A DNA stretch of 64,000 nucleotides, from assembly GCF_015767435.1 (NCBI RefSeq), contig NZ_JADWOV010000271.1, forward strand, positions 62,001 through 126,000, read 5' to 3'. The translations under genes were made by a program, and so were the position numbers. Shown here piece after piece: positions 7,961 through 16,978 of the stretch. Origin of the DNA: Polaribacter sp. BAL334. GTDB taxonomy: Bacteria; Bacteroidota; Bacteroidia; Flavobacteriales; Flavobacteriaceae. The stretch's first letter is position 1; every line of letters starts with the position of its first letter. The notes under the pieces are model-generated. The model made no database searches and was not told the DNA's origin. It saw nothing but the letters and a program-made list of their open reading frames with translations.

Positions 7961-10570
7961 TTGTCAAAATCCGAGAGTAAAAAGGAAACTCCATTAATGA
8001 AGCAATACAATGCCATCAAGAAAAAATATCCTGATGCCATGTTGTTGTTTAGAGTGGGAGATTTTTATGAAACTTTTGGGGAAGATGCTAAAAAAGCGGC
8101 ACAAGTTTTAGGAATTATTCTCACAAAACGTGGTGCAGGAAGTGAAACAGAAACTGCTTTGGCCGGTTTTCCTCATCATTCTTTGCATACGTATTTACCG
8201 AAATTGGTAAAAGCAGGAATGCGTGTAGCAATTTGTGATCAATTGGAAGATCCAAAGATGACAAAAACGATTGTAAAACGCGGTGTTACAGAATTGGTAA
8301 CTCCTGGTGTTTCGTTAAATGATGAGGTTTTACAATCAAAAACAAACAACTTTTTAGCAGCTATTCACTATCAAAAAAATCAATTGGGAATTTCTTTTTT
8401 AGATGTTTCAACAGGCGAATTTTTAGTGGCACAAGGAACCGTTTCCATGATTGATAAATTGCTGCAAAATTTTTCTCCAAGTGAAGTTTTGGTGCAAAAA
8501 CAGTTCAAACAACTCTTTTTAGAACAATTTGAAAATAGATATCACAGTTTTTATTTGGATGATTGGGTTTTTCAAGAAACTTATGCTTTAGAAACATTGC
8601 AACAGCATTTTGAAGTAAAAAGTTTGAAAGGTTTTGGAATTCAGGAATTGCATCATGGAATTATTGCAGCAGGAGCTGTTTTATATTATCTGTCTGAAAC
8701 ACAGCATAATAATTTAAAACATATTCAAACCATCAGCAGAATTGCAGAAGATAATTATGTTTGGATGGATCGTTTTACCATTCGAAATTTAGAATTGTAC
8801 AACCCAAATGCTGTGAATGCTGTAACGCTTTTGGACGTGATTGACAAAACAATTTCTCCCATGGGAGGAAGGCTTTTGAAACGTTGGTTGGCTTTGCCCT
8901 TGAAAAAAATTGATGACATCAAAAATCGTCATGAATTGGTGAAATTTTTTATCAATTCTGAACGCTATTTTGAAATTGTGAATTATCAAATCAAACAAAT
9001 TTCTGATTTGGAACGATTGATTTCAAAAGTAGCAACTTCCAAAGTTTCGCCAAAAGAAGTGATTGATTTGAAAAACTCATTGAAAGCGATTTTACCCATC
9101 AAAGAAGCCTCCGAAAAAAGCAATAATAGTACTGTTCAAAACTTGGGAAAACAGTTGCATACTTGCACAAATTTGATTGAAAAAATCAGTGAAATTTTGT
9201 TTGAAAATGCGCCTGTAAATATCATAAAAGGAAATGCCATTGGAAAAGGCGTTCATCAAGAATTGGATGATTTGCGCGCAATTTCAACCTCAGGAAAACA
9301 ATATTTGGATGATATGCAAACTCGCGAAACCCAAAAAACGGGAATTTCGAGTTTAAAAATTTCTTTTAATAATGTCTTTGGATATTTTATTGAAGTACGA
9401 AATACCCACAAAGACAAGGTTCCTGAAACCTGGATTCGCAAACAAACATTGGTGAATGCAGAGCGTTATATCACAGAAGAATTGAAAGAATATGAAACCA
9501 AAATTTTAGGTGCTGAAGAAAAAATTCAGGCTTTAGAACAACAAATTTTTTCAGATTTAATTCAATATATCATTCAATTTATTTCGCCAATTCAAGAAAA
9601 TGCACAAACCATTGCACAATTGGATTGCTTATTATCATTTGCAAAATTGGCAATTGACAACAATTATGTGTGTCCAATTATGGATGAAAGTACAGATTTA
9701 GAAATCAAAAACGGACGTCATCCAGTAATTGAAAAACAGTTGCCTGTTGATCAACAATACATTGCCAATGATGTGGTTTTGAATAGAAATCAACAACAAA
9801 TCATCATGATTACTGGACCAAATATGTCTGGTAAATCTGCTATTTTAAGGCAAACTGCTTTGATTGTTTTATTGGCACAAATGGGAAGTTACGTTCCTGC
9901 ACAACATGCAAAAATTGGCATTGTTGATAAGATTTTTACGAGAGTTGGTGCCAGTGACAATATTTCTATGGGCGAATCTACTTTTATGGTAGAAATGAAT
10001 GAAACTGCTGCCATTTTGAATAATATTTCTGAACGAAGTTTGGTGTTGTTGGATGAAATTGGACGTGGAACGTCAACTTATGATGGAATTTCGATTGCTT
10101 GGGCGATTGCCGAATTTTTACACGAACATCCTTCAAAAGCAAAAACGCTGTTTGCAACACATTATCACGAATTGAATGAAATGACAGCCACTTTTGAGCG
10201 AATTAAAAACTTTAATGTTTCTGTAAAAGAGTTGAAAGACACCATTATTTTCATCAGAAAATTGGTTTCAGGAGGAAGCAATCACAGTTTTGGAATTCAT
10301 GTAGCAAAACTGGCAGGAATGCCAAGTATGGTAATTCATAGAGCGAATAAAATATTGGCACAATTAGAAAAAAATAACAGAAATGCGAATGTCAAAGAAG
10401 TATTAAAACAGTCTCAACACCAAGAAATGCAATTGAGTTTCTTTCAGTTGGATGATCCTCTGTTAGAAAATATTCGCGAAGAAATATTAGCCACAAATAT
10501 TGATACGTTAACTCCTATTGAAGCATTAATGAAATTGAATGAAATCAAACGAATGTTGGTAAAAAAGTAA
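7961..10570 (+). CDS. mutS: DNA mismatch repair protein MutS
   Basis: ATPase that recognises mismatches and short loops. 869 aa in the normal domain order. The mismatch-reading Phe-X-Glu lies in VGDFYETFGEDA (about 30-41). The Walker A motif is ITGPNMSGKSAILRQ (about 616-630), and Walker B/signature is LLDEIGRGTSTYDGIS (about 694-709), followed by TLFATHYHEL. I chose the TTG at 7961 because MSKSESKKETPLMKQYN keeps the ETPLMKQYNAIK block common to bacteroidete MutS. The first ATG (7997) would start in the middle of that block. Single gene, convergent with the next one. Confidence 0.96.
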   Translation: MSKSESKKETPLMKQYNAIKKKYPDAMLLFRVGDFYETFGEDAKKAAQVLGIILTKRGAGSETETALAGFPHHSLHTYLPKLVKAGMRVAICDQLEDPKMTKTIVKRGVTELVTPGVSLNDEVLQSKTNNFLAAIHYQKNQLGISFLDVSTGEFLVAQGTVSMIDKLLQNFSPSEVLVQKQFKQLFLEQFENRYHSFYLDDWVFQETYALETLQQHFEVKSLKGFGIQELHHGIIAAGAVLYYLSETQHNNLKHIQTISRIAEDNYVWMDRFTIRNLELYNPNAVNAVTLLDVIDKTISPMGGRLLKRWLALPLKKIDDIKNRHELVKFFINSERYFEIVNYQIKQISDLERLISKVATSKVSPKEVIDLKNSLKAILPIKEASEKSNNSTVQNLGKQLHTCTNLIEKISEILFENAPVNIIKGNAIGKGVHQELDDLRAISTSGKQYLDDMQTRETQKTGISSLKISFNNVFGYFIEVRNTHKDKVPETWIRKQTLVNAERYITEELKEYETKILGAEEKIQALEQQIFSDLIQYIIQFISPIQENAQTIAQLDCLLSFAKLAIDNNYVCPIMDESTDLEIKNGRHPVIEKQLPVDQQYIANDVVLNRNQQQIIMITGPNMSGKSAILRQTALIVLLAQMGSYVPAQHAKIGIVDKIFTRVGASDNISMGESTFMVEMNETAAILNNISERSLVLLDEIGRGTSTYDGISIAWAIAEFLHEHPSKAKTLFATHYHELNEMTATFERIKNFNVSVKELKDTIIFIRKLVSGGSNHSFGIHVAKLAGMPSMVIHRANKILAQLEKNNRNANVKEVLKQSQHQEMQLSFFQLDDPLLENIREEILATNIDTLTPIEALMKLNEIKRMLVKK

Positions 10571-10571
10571 A

Positions 10572-10793
10572 TTAGCTTACTCCTCTTTCTGCTATTTTTT
10601 TACTTGTAAAGTGTTTTATCAAATAAGAAATAGCACCAATAAAAGGGAAAAATAAAATAACTCCAGCCCAAATTAAAAAATGAAATCGTGTTTCGTTTTT
10701 TGATGCAAGCACTAATGCGCTAACAACAGTTATAAGTAACAATGCTAAAAAAGTAATAATTTGAAAGGGGGAAATAAATAATGAAGGTATCAT
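10572..10793 (-). CDS. Small membrane protein with PLDc_N-like domain
   Basis: 73 aa with two hydrophobic segments (about 10-30 and 40-62). The second, FLIWAGVILFFPFIGAISYL, matches the W-x(n)-P-x-x-G-x-x-x-Y-L pattern of the phospholipase-D nuclease N-terminal (PLDc_N) transmembrane domain found alone in many small bacterial proteins. No catalytic HKD motif is present, so no enzyme activity is expected. Its stop lies one base from that of mutS. Function unknown. Confidence 0.7.
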   Translation of the reverse strand: MIPSLFISPFQIITFLALLLITVVSALVLASKNETRFHFLIWAGVILFFPFIGAISYLIKHFTSKKIAERGVS

Positions 10794-10890
10794 AGGAATT
10801 TTGTTTTTACAAATATAATAAATACTACCAAAAAAGTCAACAAGAATTTCTTCTCATTGACTTCTCCCTAATTCAAAAACTAAAAATACT

Positions 10891-11382
10891 TTATAAAGAT
10901 CTGTCTAAATTTAACAATTTGTTTGTTGAATTTATATAGCTATTGTAAACTGTTTCATTCTTGATAAGTTCACTAAAACAATAGTCACCTGAGTTTGAGT
11001 TTCCAACAATTTTATCGCCATTTTCAAGAGTTGTAAACTCACAATCTCTAGTTGGAATCTCATAATCCAACGCAATCATATCTTTATGAAATGGCACAGC
11101 AACATTCTCAGAAGCTAATAAATTGTATTGTCCTGTTTCTCTGTCCATCATATAAACACGAGCATTTACAGTATTAAATCCTCTTGATTTCTTAACCAAT
11201 GAAGATTCTACATAAAACAGAAAATCAGAGTTTGGTCTACAAGATACACCTTGATTAGAAAGAATTTCTAAAGCGTTGATATTATCGATATTTAATGTGG
11301 GTGTTGGCTTTTCAGATTTACTAAATGAAAGAATGCCAATTAGAGGTATTGCTATAAAAGCAATGATTTTTAGGGGTTTCAT
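10891..11382 (-). CDS. Hypothetical exported protein
   Basis: 163 aa from the ATG at 11382. MKPLKIIAFIAIPLIGILSF is a signal peptide or N-terminal anchor. The mature part has three cysteines (VSCRPNSD, TRDCEFT, DYCFSEL) that could form a disulphide. I do not recognise a family. The frame extends upstream to about 11448, but that segment is AT-rich and contains no preferred start. It lies alone, divergent from the tat gene across a 254-bp gap that otherwise looks non-coding. Confidence 0.65.
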   Translation of the reverse strand: MKPLKIIAFIAIPLIGILSFSKSEKPTPTLNIDNINALEILSNQGVSCRPNSDFLFYVESSLVKKSRGFNTVNARVYMMDRETGQYNLLASENVAVPFHKDMIALDYEIPTRDCEFTTLENGDKIVGNSNSGDYCFSELIKNETVYNSYINSTNKLLNLDRSL

Positions 11383-11581
11383 AATGTAGGGGTTTATTAT
11401 GTTGTAAATATACAAAAAAATATTAAATTTTAAACACTTAAAAATCAATTGGTTAAAAAAAAGTTAGAATTTTTATAAAACATATATAATGTTATGATTA
11501 TCAATACTTTAACATTATACTTTAAATTATACAAATTTCAAAAAATCTGTTTCACAATTAAAATTACCCAACAAATACTAT

Positions 11582-11589
11582 TATCTTTG
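11582..11589 (+). promoter_or_regulatory. -7 promoter box TATCTTTG upstream of the tatA/B-like gene
   Basis: TATCTTTGCAA is a perfect TAnnTTTG box, 47 bases before the ATG at 11637, leaving room for a short leader. Confidence 0.6.
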
Positions 11590-11636
11590 CAATGAAAATT
11601 TAGGGTTTTTTAAAGACATTTCTTAGTTACAATTCA

Positions 11637-11918
11637 ATGAATACAACTTTTTTATTTATTAGCGGTCAAGAAATTTTTTTCATTATGATTATTGTTGTGA
11701 TGTTTTTTGGTGCAGATAAAATTCCTGAAATTGCTCGTGGATTAGGAAAAGGAATGCGTCAAATTAAAGATGCAACTAATGATATTAAAAATGAAATCAA
11801 CGAAAGTGCTAAGAATAACACAGTAAATATTGATGTTCCTAAAAGCATCAATGAAAATGTAACAGAAGTAAAAGATACTATTGAAGAAATTACGGGTCCA
11901 ATAAAAAGAAATATGTAA
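11637..11918 (+). CDS. Sec-independent protein translocase TatA/TatB family protein
   Basis: 93 aa. One N-terminal membrane helix (about 7-24) is followed by the FFGADKIPEIARGLGKGMRQ amphipathic helix typical of TatA/B, then an acidic charged tail. These proteins form the twin-arginine protein export pore together with TatC, which is not in this window. The FG-x-x-x-(I)PE hinge is intact. It is longer than the second TatA copy at 27379-27567. Whether it acts as TatA or as TatB cannot be told from sequence alone. Confidence 0.85.
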   Translation: MNTTFLFISGQEIFFIMIIVVMFFGADKIPEIARGLGKGMRQIKDATNDIKNEINESAKNNTVNIDVPKSINENVTEVKDTIEEITGPIKRNM

Positions 11919-11928
11919 TTTTCAGCAA

Positions 11929-12570
11929 TTATTTTACCCTACTAATTGTCAATCCATCTCTGATTGGAAGCAACACAGTTTCCAATCTCTCATCAGAATT
12001 TAATAGTTTATTATAGCTCAACAGCGCTTTTGTATCTTCATCTTTTGGGTCTAATTCTTCCACAATTTTCCCACTCCAAAGCACATTATCGGATAAAATA
12101 ATTCCACCTGAATTCATTTTTTCAATCACTAAGTGAAAGTAATTTTCATAGTTAACTTTATCCGCATCAATAAAAACCAAATCAAATTTTTCATCAATTG
12201 TTGGAATAATTTCCAAGGCATTTCCTACTTTTTGTATAATTTGATTTCTATATCCTGATTTAGAAAAATACTTGTTTTGTAAGGTTTCTAACTCTTCATT
12301 TTTGTCAATGGTAATTATTTTTCCATTTTTTGATAAACCTTCTGCAAAACAAAGTGTTGAATACCCAGTAAAAGTACCTATTTCTAAAATCATTTTTGGC
12401 TGAATCAACTTAGAAATCATCGACAATAATCGTCCTTGAAATGCACCACTCAACATTCTTGGATTCAATACTTTTTGCCAAGTTTCTTTGCTAAGAGCAG
12501 CTAAAATTTCAGGTTCTTGTTGGGAATGTTCCACAACATAATGGTCAATGTTTTCAGGTAAAAAATTCAT
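11929..12570 (-). CDS. Class I SAM-dependent O-methyltransferase
   Basis: 213 aa, Methyltransf_3 (caffeoyl-CoA / catechol O-methyltransferase-like) family. Motif I is LEIGTFTGYSTLCFAEGL (about 60-77). The metal/substrate region DLVFIDADKVNYENYF contains the conserved FIDADK. LSDNVLWSGKI further along is also family-typical. Small-molecule hydroxyl groups are the usual acceptor, but the substrate here is unknown. Convergent with the tat gene, 10 bases apart. Confidence 0.88.
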   Translation of the reverse strand: MNFLPENIDHYVVEHSQQEPEILAALSKETWQKVLNPRMLSGAFQGRLLSMISKLIQPKMILEIGTFTGYSTLCFAEGLSKNGKIITIDKNEELETLQNKYFSKSGYRNQIIQKVGNALEIIPTIDEKFDLVFIDADKVNYENYFHLVIEKMNSGGIILSDNVLWSGKIVEELDPKDEDTKALLSYNKLLNSDERLETVLLPIRDGLTISRVK

Positions 12571-12586
12571 AAAAAAATGCTTTACG

Positions 12587-12859
12587 CTACAAAAGTTCTT
12601 TTTTCGCTTTTTCCAAAGATTCTTTTAAGGCTTGCTTTTCTTCTGTTGAAATACAGAAAGAGTGTTTTTTGCAGTCAGATGCTTTTGATCTATAAAGTTT
12701 TGTCAAAAAATTATTTTGCTTGGAGTATATAGCGCAAACTTTACAAAATATAAAATGAAGTTTCAATTGAATTATTTCGAAAAAACTTGCTTCTTTATAC
12801 TGACTTTTATCGCAAATGGTAGTTGCTTCATCGCAACTTATAAAAAATTTATGTGCCAT
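12587..12859 (-). CDS. Small zinc-binding protein, probable anti-sigma partner of the adjacent ECF sigma factor
   Basis: 90 aa, beginning MAHKFFISCDEATTICDKSQ. Residues His35, Cys39 and Cys42 (HFIFCKVC) form the H-x3-C-x2-C zinc motif of anti-sigma (ZAS/zf-HC2-like) proteins, with Cys9 and Cys16 as further candidates. It has no membrane helix, unlike most anti-sigmas, so it would be a cytoplasmic sensor. It starts three bases after the sigma-factor stop, so the two form one operon. The link to sigma control is inferred from motif and position. Confidence 0.75.
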   Translation of the reverse strand: MAHKFFISCDEATTICDKSQYKEASFFEIIQLKLHFIFCKVCAIYSKQNNFLTKLYRSKASDCKKHSFCISTEEKQALKESLEKAKKELL

Positions 12860-12862
12860 TTT

Positions 12863-13429
12863 TTACTTTTTAAACCAATTATCTTCCATACATTTTCTGA
12901 GTTGTGTTCTAGCTCTATGAATCATTACCCATAAATTGGACGCTGTAATATCTAATTCCTTACAAATTTCCTCAGTTTCAAACTCTTGGATGGTTTTCAT
13001 CCTAAATACGATTCCATATTTTTCAGGCAATTTTTCTAAACAAACATCCAGTTGGCTTTTTAACTCCTCATTTTCTATGGCTTTTTCGGTATCATTATTC
13101 CAGTTTTGTGGCACGCGTTCTTCAATCCAATTTCCTTCATTTTCACCATCTTCATAAAAATTCATTCTCACTTCAGCTTGGCCTTTTGTCGAGTTTATTT
13201 TTCGATAATGATCAATCACTTTTCGTTTCAAAATAGAAACCAACCAGGTCTTTTCAGATGCTTTTCCTTCAAAATTTTTAGCAGATTTTAATCCGGCAAA
13301 AAAAGTTTCTTGCACCAAATCTTTTGCCAAATCATAATTATTTACGCGGGCAATTGCATAATTGAATAAATAATCAGCATACTTATCAATCCAAAGATCT
13401 GGGTGTAAAGAATGTTGTTGCTCTGACAT
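12863..13429 (-). CDS. ECF-family RNA polymerase sigma factor
   Basis: 188 aa. Region 2 runs about 18-80, with YLFNYAIARVNNYDLAKDLV and the -10-recognising part TWLVSILKRKVIDHYRK. Region 4 (about 130-182) has the helix-turn-helix ELDITASNLWVMIHRARTQL. There is an unusually long acidic linker between them (EDGENEGNWIEERVPQNWNN). It directs transcription of an unknown regulon and is probably held in check by the zinc-binding protein encoded immediately downstream. A -7 box lies at 13447-13454. Confidence 0.92.
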   Translation of the reverse strand: MSEQQHSLHPDLWIDKYADYLFNYAIARVNNYDLAKDLVQETFFAGLKSAKNFEGKASEKTWLVSILKRKVIDHYRKINSTKGQAEVRMNFYEDGENEGNWIEERVPQNWNNDTEKAIENEELKSQLDVCLEKLPEKYGIVFRMKTIQEFETEEICKELDITASNLWVMIHRARTQLRKCMEDNWFKK

Positions 13430-13446
13430 GTTTGAATTTAAAAACC

Positions 13447-13454
13447 CAAATATA
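13447..13454 (-). promoter_or_regulatory. -7 promoter box (TATATTTG on the minus strand) for the ECF sigma operon
   Basis: CAAATATA on the plus strand reads TATATTTG towards the sigma gene, 18 bases before its ATG at 13429. It falls between the stop of the upstream gene (13463) and the sigma start, which suggests the sigma operon has its own promoter. Confidence 0.5.
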
Positions 13455-13462
13455 GCATATTT

Positions 13463-13936
13463 TTATTTCTGTAAATAAGAACAGTCATCTCTTCTTCTCA
13501 TATCCACCAAAAAAATAATTTCCCAATTTCCGTTATTATTGAAAAGCTGAAAAGAATTTGCGCCACAATGACTAAAATTATCATTGTAGTAAAACTCATA
13601 AGGTGTCCAAACAGAGGCTAAATTTCCATCAATTTTGATGTCATAAGAAAGGAGTTTTTCAAACAATTTTTGTGTTGGTTGTATTGATGAAATTGCCTCG
13701 AGAAGTTGCAATCTGGTTTCATCTTTCAAGATTTTTGTACCTTCTTTAGAGGTATTTGTTGTTTGAATTTTTACATTTTTGTGCAATGTTTTTGAAACAA
13801 TGGCACTATCTCCTTTATGTAATCCTTCAAAAAAAGTATCAATGACATTCTTTACAATTATTTCCTCATTTTTTTCTTGAGATGATGCAGCTAAATTCAA
13901 GAAAAAAAGCGCTAGTACTAAAAATATTTTTTGCAT
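13463..13936 (-). CDS. Exported NTF2-like (SnoaL/DUF4440-type) protein
   Basis: 157 aa from the ATG at 13936 (MQKIFLVLALFFLNLAASSQ), which gives a clean signal peptide ending in ASSQ. The mature part, KNVIDTFFEGLHKGDSAIVS followed by strands ending FQLFNNNGNWEIIFLVDMRR, has the cone-shaped NTF2-like layout. Such proteins may bind small hydrophobic ligands or be inactive relatives of isomerases. No catalytic residue can be assigned. A start at 13957 is possible but would put extra residues before the signal peptide. Confidence 0.75.
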   Translation of the reverse strand: MQKIFLVLALFFLNLAASSQEKNEEIIVKNVIDTFFEGLHKGDSAIVSKTLHKNVKIQTTNTSKEGTKILKDETRLQLLEAISSIQPTQKLFEKLLSYDIKIDGNLASVWTPYEFYYNDNFSHCGANSFQLFNNNGNWEIIFLVDMRRRDDCSYLQK

Positions 13937-14072
13937 AATTGATTGATTTTGATGCATTAAAACTAGTCTTTTTTTGCATTTGTGATAAAATGACTTCTAA
14001 GATTAACGAAATATTAACTTGTTAAAAATCTGATTAGATTTCTTACTTTTACCGATACTAAAAATAAAAAAT

Positions 14073-14891
14073 ATGTCAATAGCAAAAAAACAGTATAAAC
14101 GAATTACTGTAAAGTCATTAGTAGAAATGAAAGCAAATGGTGAAAAAATAAGCATGCTTACTGCTTATGATTATACAATGGCAAAAATTTTAGACAATGC
14201 TGGTTTAGACGTGCTTTTAGTGGGTGATTCTGCATCAAATGTAATGGCGGGTCATGAAACAACGCTGCCAATTACATTAGATCAAATGATTTATCACGCA
14301 AGTGGTGTAGTAAGAGCTATTGAACGAAGTTTGGTTGTGGTTGATTTGCCTTTTGGAAGTTATCAATCTGACCCAAAAGAAGCCTTGCGTTCTGCGATTC
14401 GAATTATGAAAGAAAGTGGTGGACATGCCATCAAATTAGAAGGAGGAAGTGAAATCAAAGAATCCATCAAGCGAATTTTGAACGCTGGAATTCCTGTAAT
14501 GGGACATTTGGGTTTAACGCCACAATCCATATACAAATTTGGAACATATACAGTAAGAGCCAAAGAAGAAGAAGAGGCTCAAAAATTGATGGAAGACGCT
14601 TTATTGCTAGAAAGATTGGGTTGTTTTGCAATCGTATTGGAAAAAGTTCCTGCAAAATTAGCTGAGAAAGTAGCGAAATCATTAACCATTCCTGTCATTG
14701 GAATTGGAGCAGGAAATGGTGTTGATGGTCAGGTTTTGGTTACTCATGATATGATTGGAATGACACATGAATTTCATCCTCGATTTTTGCGTCGGTATTT
14801 GGATTTGTTTGCGGACATGACAAAAGCTTTTGAACAATATGTTTCAGATGTAAAAAGCAAAGATTTTCCGAATGAAAATGAGCAGTATTAA
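14073..14891 (+). CDS. panB: 3-methyl-2-oxobutanoate hydroxymethyltransferase (ketopantoate hydroxymethyltransferase)
   Basis: Transfers a hydroxymethyl group from 5,10-methylene-tetrahydrofolate to 2-oxoisovalerate, the first committed step to pantothenate and coenzyme A. 272 aa. Characteristic blocks are [32 protein letters not shown], the metal/substrate region [30 protein letters not shown] and [15 protein letters not shown]. The ATG at 14073 starts [20 protein letters not shown], typical for the phylum. Other pan genes are not in the window. Confidence 0.96.
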   Translation: MSIAKKQYKRITVKSLVEMKANGEKISMLTAYDYTMAKILDNAGLDVLLVGDSASNVMAGHETTLPITLDQMIYHASGVVRAIERSLVVVDLPFGSYQSDPKEALRSAIRIMKESGGHAIKLEGGSEIKESIKRILNAGIPVMGHLGLTPQSIYKFGTYTVRAKEEEEAQKLMEDALLLERLGCFAIVLEKVPAKLAEKVAKSLTIPVIGIGAGNGVDGQVLVTHDMIGMTHEFHPRFLRRYLDLFADMTKAFEQYVSDVKSKDFPNENEQY

Positions 14892-14905
14892 TAATCCCAT
14901 CCTAA

Positions 14906-14922
14906 CCTTCCTAGAGGGAAGG
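14906..14922. repeat. Short hairpin spacer (CCTTCC-TAGAG-GGAAGG)
   Basis: A 6-bp stem with a 5-base loop in the 39-bp gap between panB and the next small gene, within the sequence CCCATCCTAACCTTCCTAGA. It looks like a remnant of an intergenic repeat. There is no T-run after it, so a terminator role is doubtful. Confidence 0.35.
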
Positions 14923-14930
14923 AACTTATT

Positions 14931-15122
14931 ATGAAAAAAGCACTTAAAATAATTGCCGATATTTTGCTTTTAATACTAACAATAGTATTTATCGGAAGTA
15001 TCTTTTCTGAATTAGCTATTTTTAATAATTCAAAAATAAAATTTTCATTATTACTATTTTATCTTATTTCTAAACTAATTTTATATAAAATTGATAGTAA
15101 AGATGTTCAAAAAGAAAATTGA
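14931..15122 (+). CDS. Small two-helix membrane protein, unknown function
   Basis: 63 aa. The first hydrophobic segment is about residues 6-28 (IIADILLLILTIVFIGSIFS) and the second about 36-52 (IKFSLLLFYLISKLILYK), with a charged C-terminal tail. No known family recognised. It starts 39 bases after panB and lies on the same strand, so it may be co-transcribed. The coding signal is weak because of its size. Confidence 0.5.
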   Translation: MKKALKIIADILLLILTIVFIGSIFSELAIFNNSKIKFSLLLFYLISKLILYKIDSKDVQKEN

Positions 15123-15158
15123 ATTTTTTAGAAAATCCTGAAATCTAATAATCTCTTC

Positions 15159-16103
15159 ATGAAAATCCTTCACTTAGATACAAATCACCCATTATTACTC
15201 CATCAATTGAATGATGTGGGATTTCAAAATGAGGAAGATTATACCTCTTCAAAAAGTGATATTGAAGCAAAAATTCATTTGTATGATGGCATTATCATCA
15301 GAAGTCGATTTTCGATTGATAAATATTTTTTAGAAAAAGCCACCCATCTAAAATTTATTGGAAGAGTTGGAGCTGGATTGGAAAACATTGATTGTGAAGT
15401 TGCAAGGTCTAAAAACATTCATCTCATTGCAGCTCCTGAAGGAAACAGAAATGCTGTTGGAGAACATACATTAGGGATGCTTTTGTCGCTTTTTAATAAA
15501 CTGAATAAGGCCAATAATGAGGTAAAAAAAGGGATTTGGCTGCGAGAAGAAAATCGCGGTATTGAATTGGATGGAAAAACTGTGGGTATTATCGGTTATG
15601 GAAATATGGGAAAATCATTCGCTAAAAAACTGAAAGGTTTTGATGTTGAAGTCCTATGTTATGATATTACAAAAAATGTTGGGGATGAAAATTGCAGACA
15701 AGTTTCTTTACAAGAATTGCAAGAAAAAGCAACAATTTTGTCTTTACACACACCTCAAACTGCACAGACCAAAAATATGGTCAATGCCGATTTTATCAAC
15801 CAATTTCAACATCATTTTTGGTTGTTAAACACAGCTAGAGGTTCTGCTGTAGTAACGAAAGATTTGGTAAATGCGTTACAATCAGGTAAAATTTTAGGAG
15901 CTGGTTTGGATGTTTTAGAGTATGAAAAATCATCCTTTGAAAACTTTTTTTCAGAAGATTTTCTTCCAGAAGATTTTAAATATTTGATAGAAGCTGAAAA
16001 TGTTTTATTAACGCCACATGTTGCAGGTTGGACCATAGAAAGTCATGAAAAATTGGCACAAACCATTGTAGATAAAATCAAAAATATATTTTTAAATTAT
16101 TGA
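15159..16103 (+). CDS. D-2-hydroxyacid dehydrogenase (phosphoglycerate-dehydrogenase-like)
   Basis: 314 aa, NAD-dependent. The Rossmann motif is G-Y-G-N-M-G (146-151), inside TVGIIGYGNMGKSFA. The catalytic triad of the family is visible: Arg227 in NTARGSAV, Glu254 in LDVLEYE and His287 in TPHVAGWT. There is no C-terminal ACT domain, so this is the short form. It could serve serine synthesis as 3-phosphoglycerate dehydrogenase or reduce another 2-oxoacid; sequence alone does not separate these. It is followed by three small genes with short gaps. Confidence 0.88.
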   Translation: MKILHLDTNHPLLLHQLNDVGFQNEEDYTSSKSDIEAKIHLYDGIIIRSRFSIDKYFLEKATHLKFIGRVGAGLENIDCEVARSKNIHLIAAPEGNRNAVGEHTLGMLLSLFNKLNKANNEVKKGIWLREENRGIELDGKTVGIIGYGNMGKSFAKKLKGFDVEVLCYDITKNVGDENCRQVSLQELQEKATILSLHTPQTAQTKNMVNADFINQFQHHFWLLNTARGSAVVTKDLVNALQSGKILGAGLDVLEYEKSSFENFFSEDFLPEDFKYLIEAENVLLTPHVAGWTIESHEKLAQTIVDKIKNIFLNY

Positions 16104-16116
16104 TATTTAGTTATTT

Positions 16117-16572
16117 ATGATTTCTAAAGCAACCACAATCCCTGAATATTTAGCAGCAATTCCTGAAGAAAGAGCTGTAATCATTGAAAAATTAAGGAAT
16201 GTAATTACTAAAAATCTTCCAAAAGGTTTTGAAGAAGGTATGCAATATGGAATGATTGGTTATTTTGTTCCCCACAAAATGTATCCAAATGGCTATCACT
16301 GCAATCCAAAAGAACCTTTGCCATTTATGAGTATTGCATCTCAAAAAAATTCCATAAATATATATCACATGGGATTGTATGCAAATAAGGAATTGTATGA
16401 TTGGTTTGTAACTGAATATTCCAAACAGTTTTCTAGAAAATTAGATATCGGAAAAAGTTGCATCCGATTTAAAAAAGAAACGGATATTCCATTTGATATT
16501 TTAGAAAAATTGGTTCAAAAAATACCTGTTGAAGAATGGATTTCAACCTATGAATCATCTATAAAAAAATAA
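16117..16572 (+). CDS. DUF1801 family protein
   Basis: 151 aa. The EYLAAIPEERAVIIEKLRNV start, the MQYGMIGYFVP block and MSIASQKNSINIYHMG are typical of DUF1801 (YdhG-like) proteins, small soluble proteins sometimes described as possible iron chaperones. Begins 14 bases after the dehydrogenase and ends four bases before the VOC gene, so it is probably within one operon. No catalytic residues are apparent. Confidence 0.82.
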   Translation: MISKATTIPEYLAAIPEERAVIIEKLRNVITKNLPKGFEEGMQYGMIGYFVPHKMYPNGYHCNPKEPLPFMSIASQKNSINIYHMGLYANKELYDWFVTEYSKQFSRKLDIGKSCIRFKKETDIPFDILEKLVQKIPVEEWISTYESSIKK

Positions 16573-16575
16573 AAT

Positions 16576-16962
16576 ATGAAAAAAAGAGTCACTGGAATTG
16601 GTGGATTGTTCTTTAAAACAACTGATGCAAAGGCAACCAAAGAATGGTATCAAAAACATTTAGGATTTAACACAGATGAATGGGGATCAACTTTTAAATG
16701 GAAAGACGATTCAGGAAAATTGTGCACAACTCAATGGTCGCCATTTTCTGATAAAACGAATTATTTTGAACCTTCTGATAAAGATTTTATGTTCAATTAT
16801 AGAGTTGAAAATTTGGAAGAATTACTTCAAGAATTGAAAAAAGAAGGAGTTCCCATTTTAGGGGAAATTCAAGAGTTTGAATACGGAAAATTTGGTTGGA
16901 TTTTAGACAACGATGGAAATAAAATCGAACTTTGGGAACCAATTGACGAAAAATTATTTTAA
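16576..16962 (+). CDS. VOC-fold (glyoxalase/bleomycin-resistance-like) protein
   Basis: 128 aa with two beta-alpha-beta-beta-beta modules. The first starts GIGGLFFKTTDAKATKEWYQ; the second ends FGWILDNDGNKIELWEP, where the terminal Glu is the usual metal ligand of vicinal-oxygen-chelate enzymes. The substrate cannot be assigned; candidates in the family include methylglyoxal adducts, dioxygenase substrates and antibiotic binding. It is in line with the DUF1801 and DoxX-like genes. Confidence 0.85.
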   Translation: MKKRVTGIGGLFFKTTDAKATKEWYQKHLGFNTDEWGSTFKWKDDSGKLCTTQWSPFSDKTNYFEPSDKDFMFNYRVENLEELLQELKKEGVPILGEIQEFEYGKFGWILDNDGNKIELWEPIDEKLF

Positions 16963-16978
16963 TAAAAAATAAGCAACT

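Noticed and set aside
7858..8040. N-terminal extension of the SPOUT methyltransferase beyond the ATG at 7857
   Set aside because: It would run through the mutS promoter, repeat spacer and mutS coding sequence antisense; the family begins at the inner ATG.
14906..14922. Terminator for panB
   Set aside because: Only a 6-bp stem and no T-run on either side.
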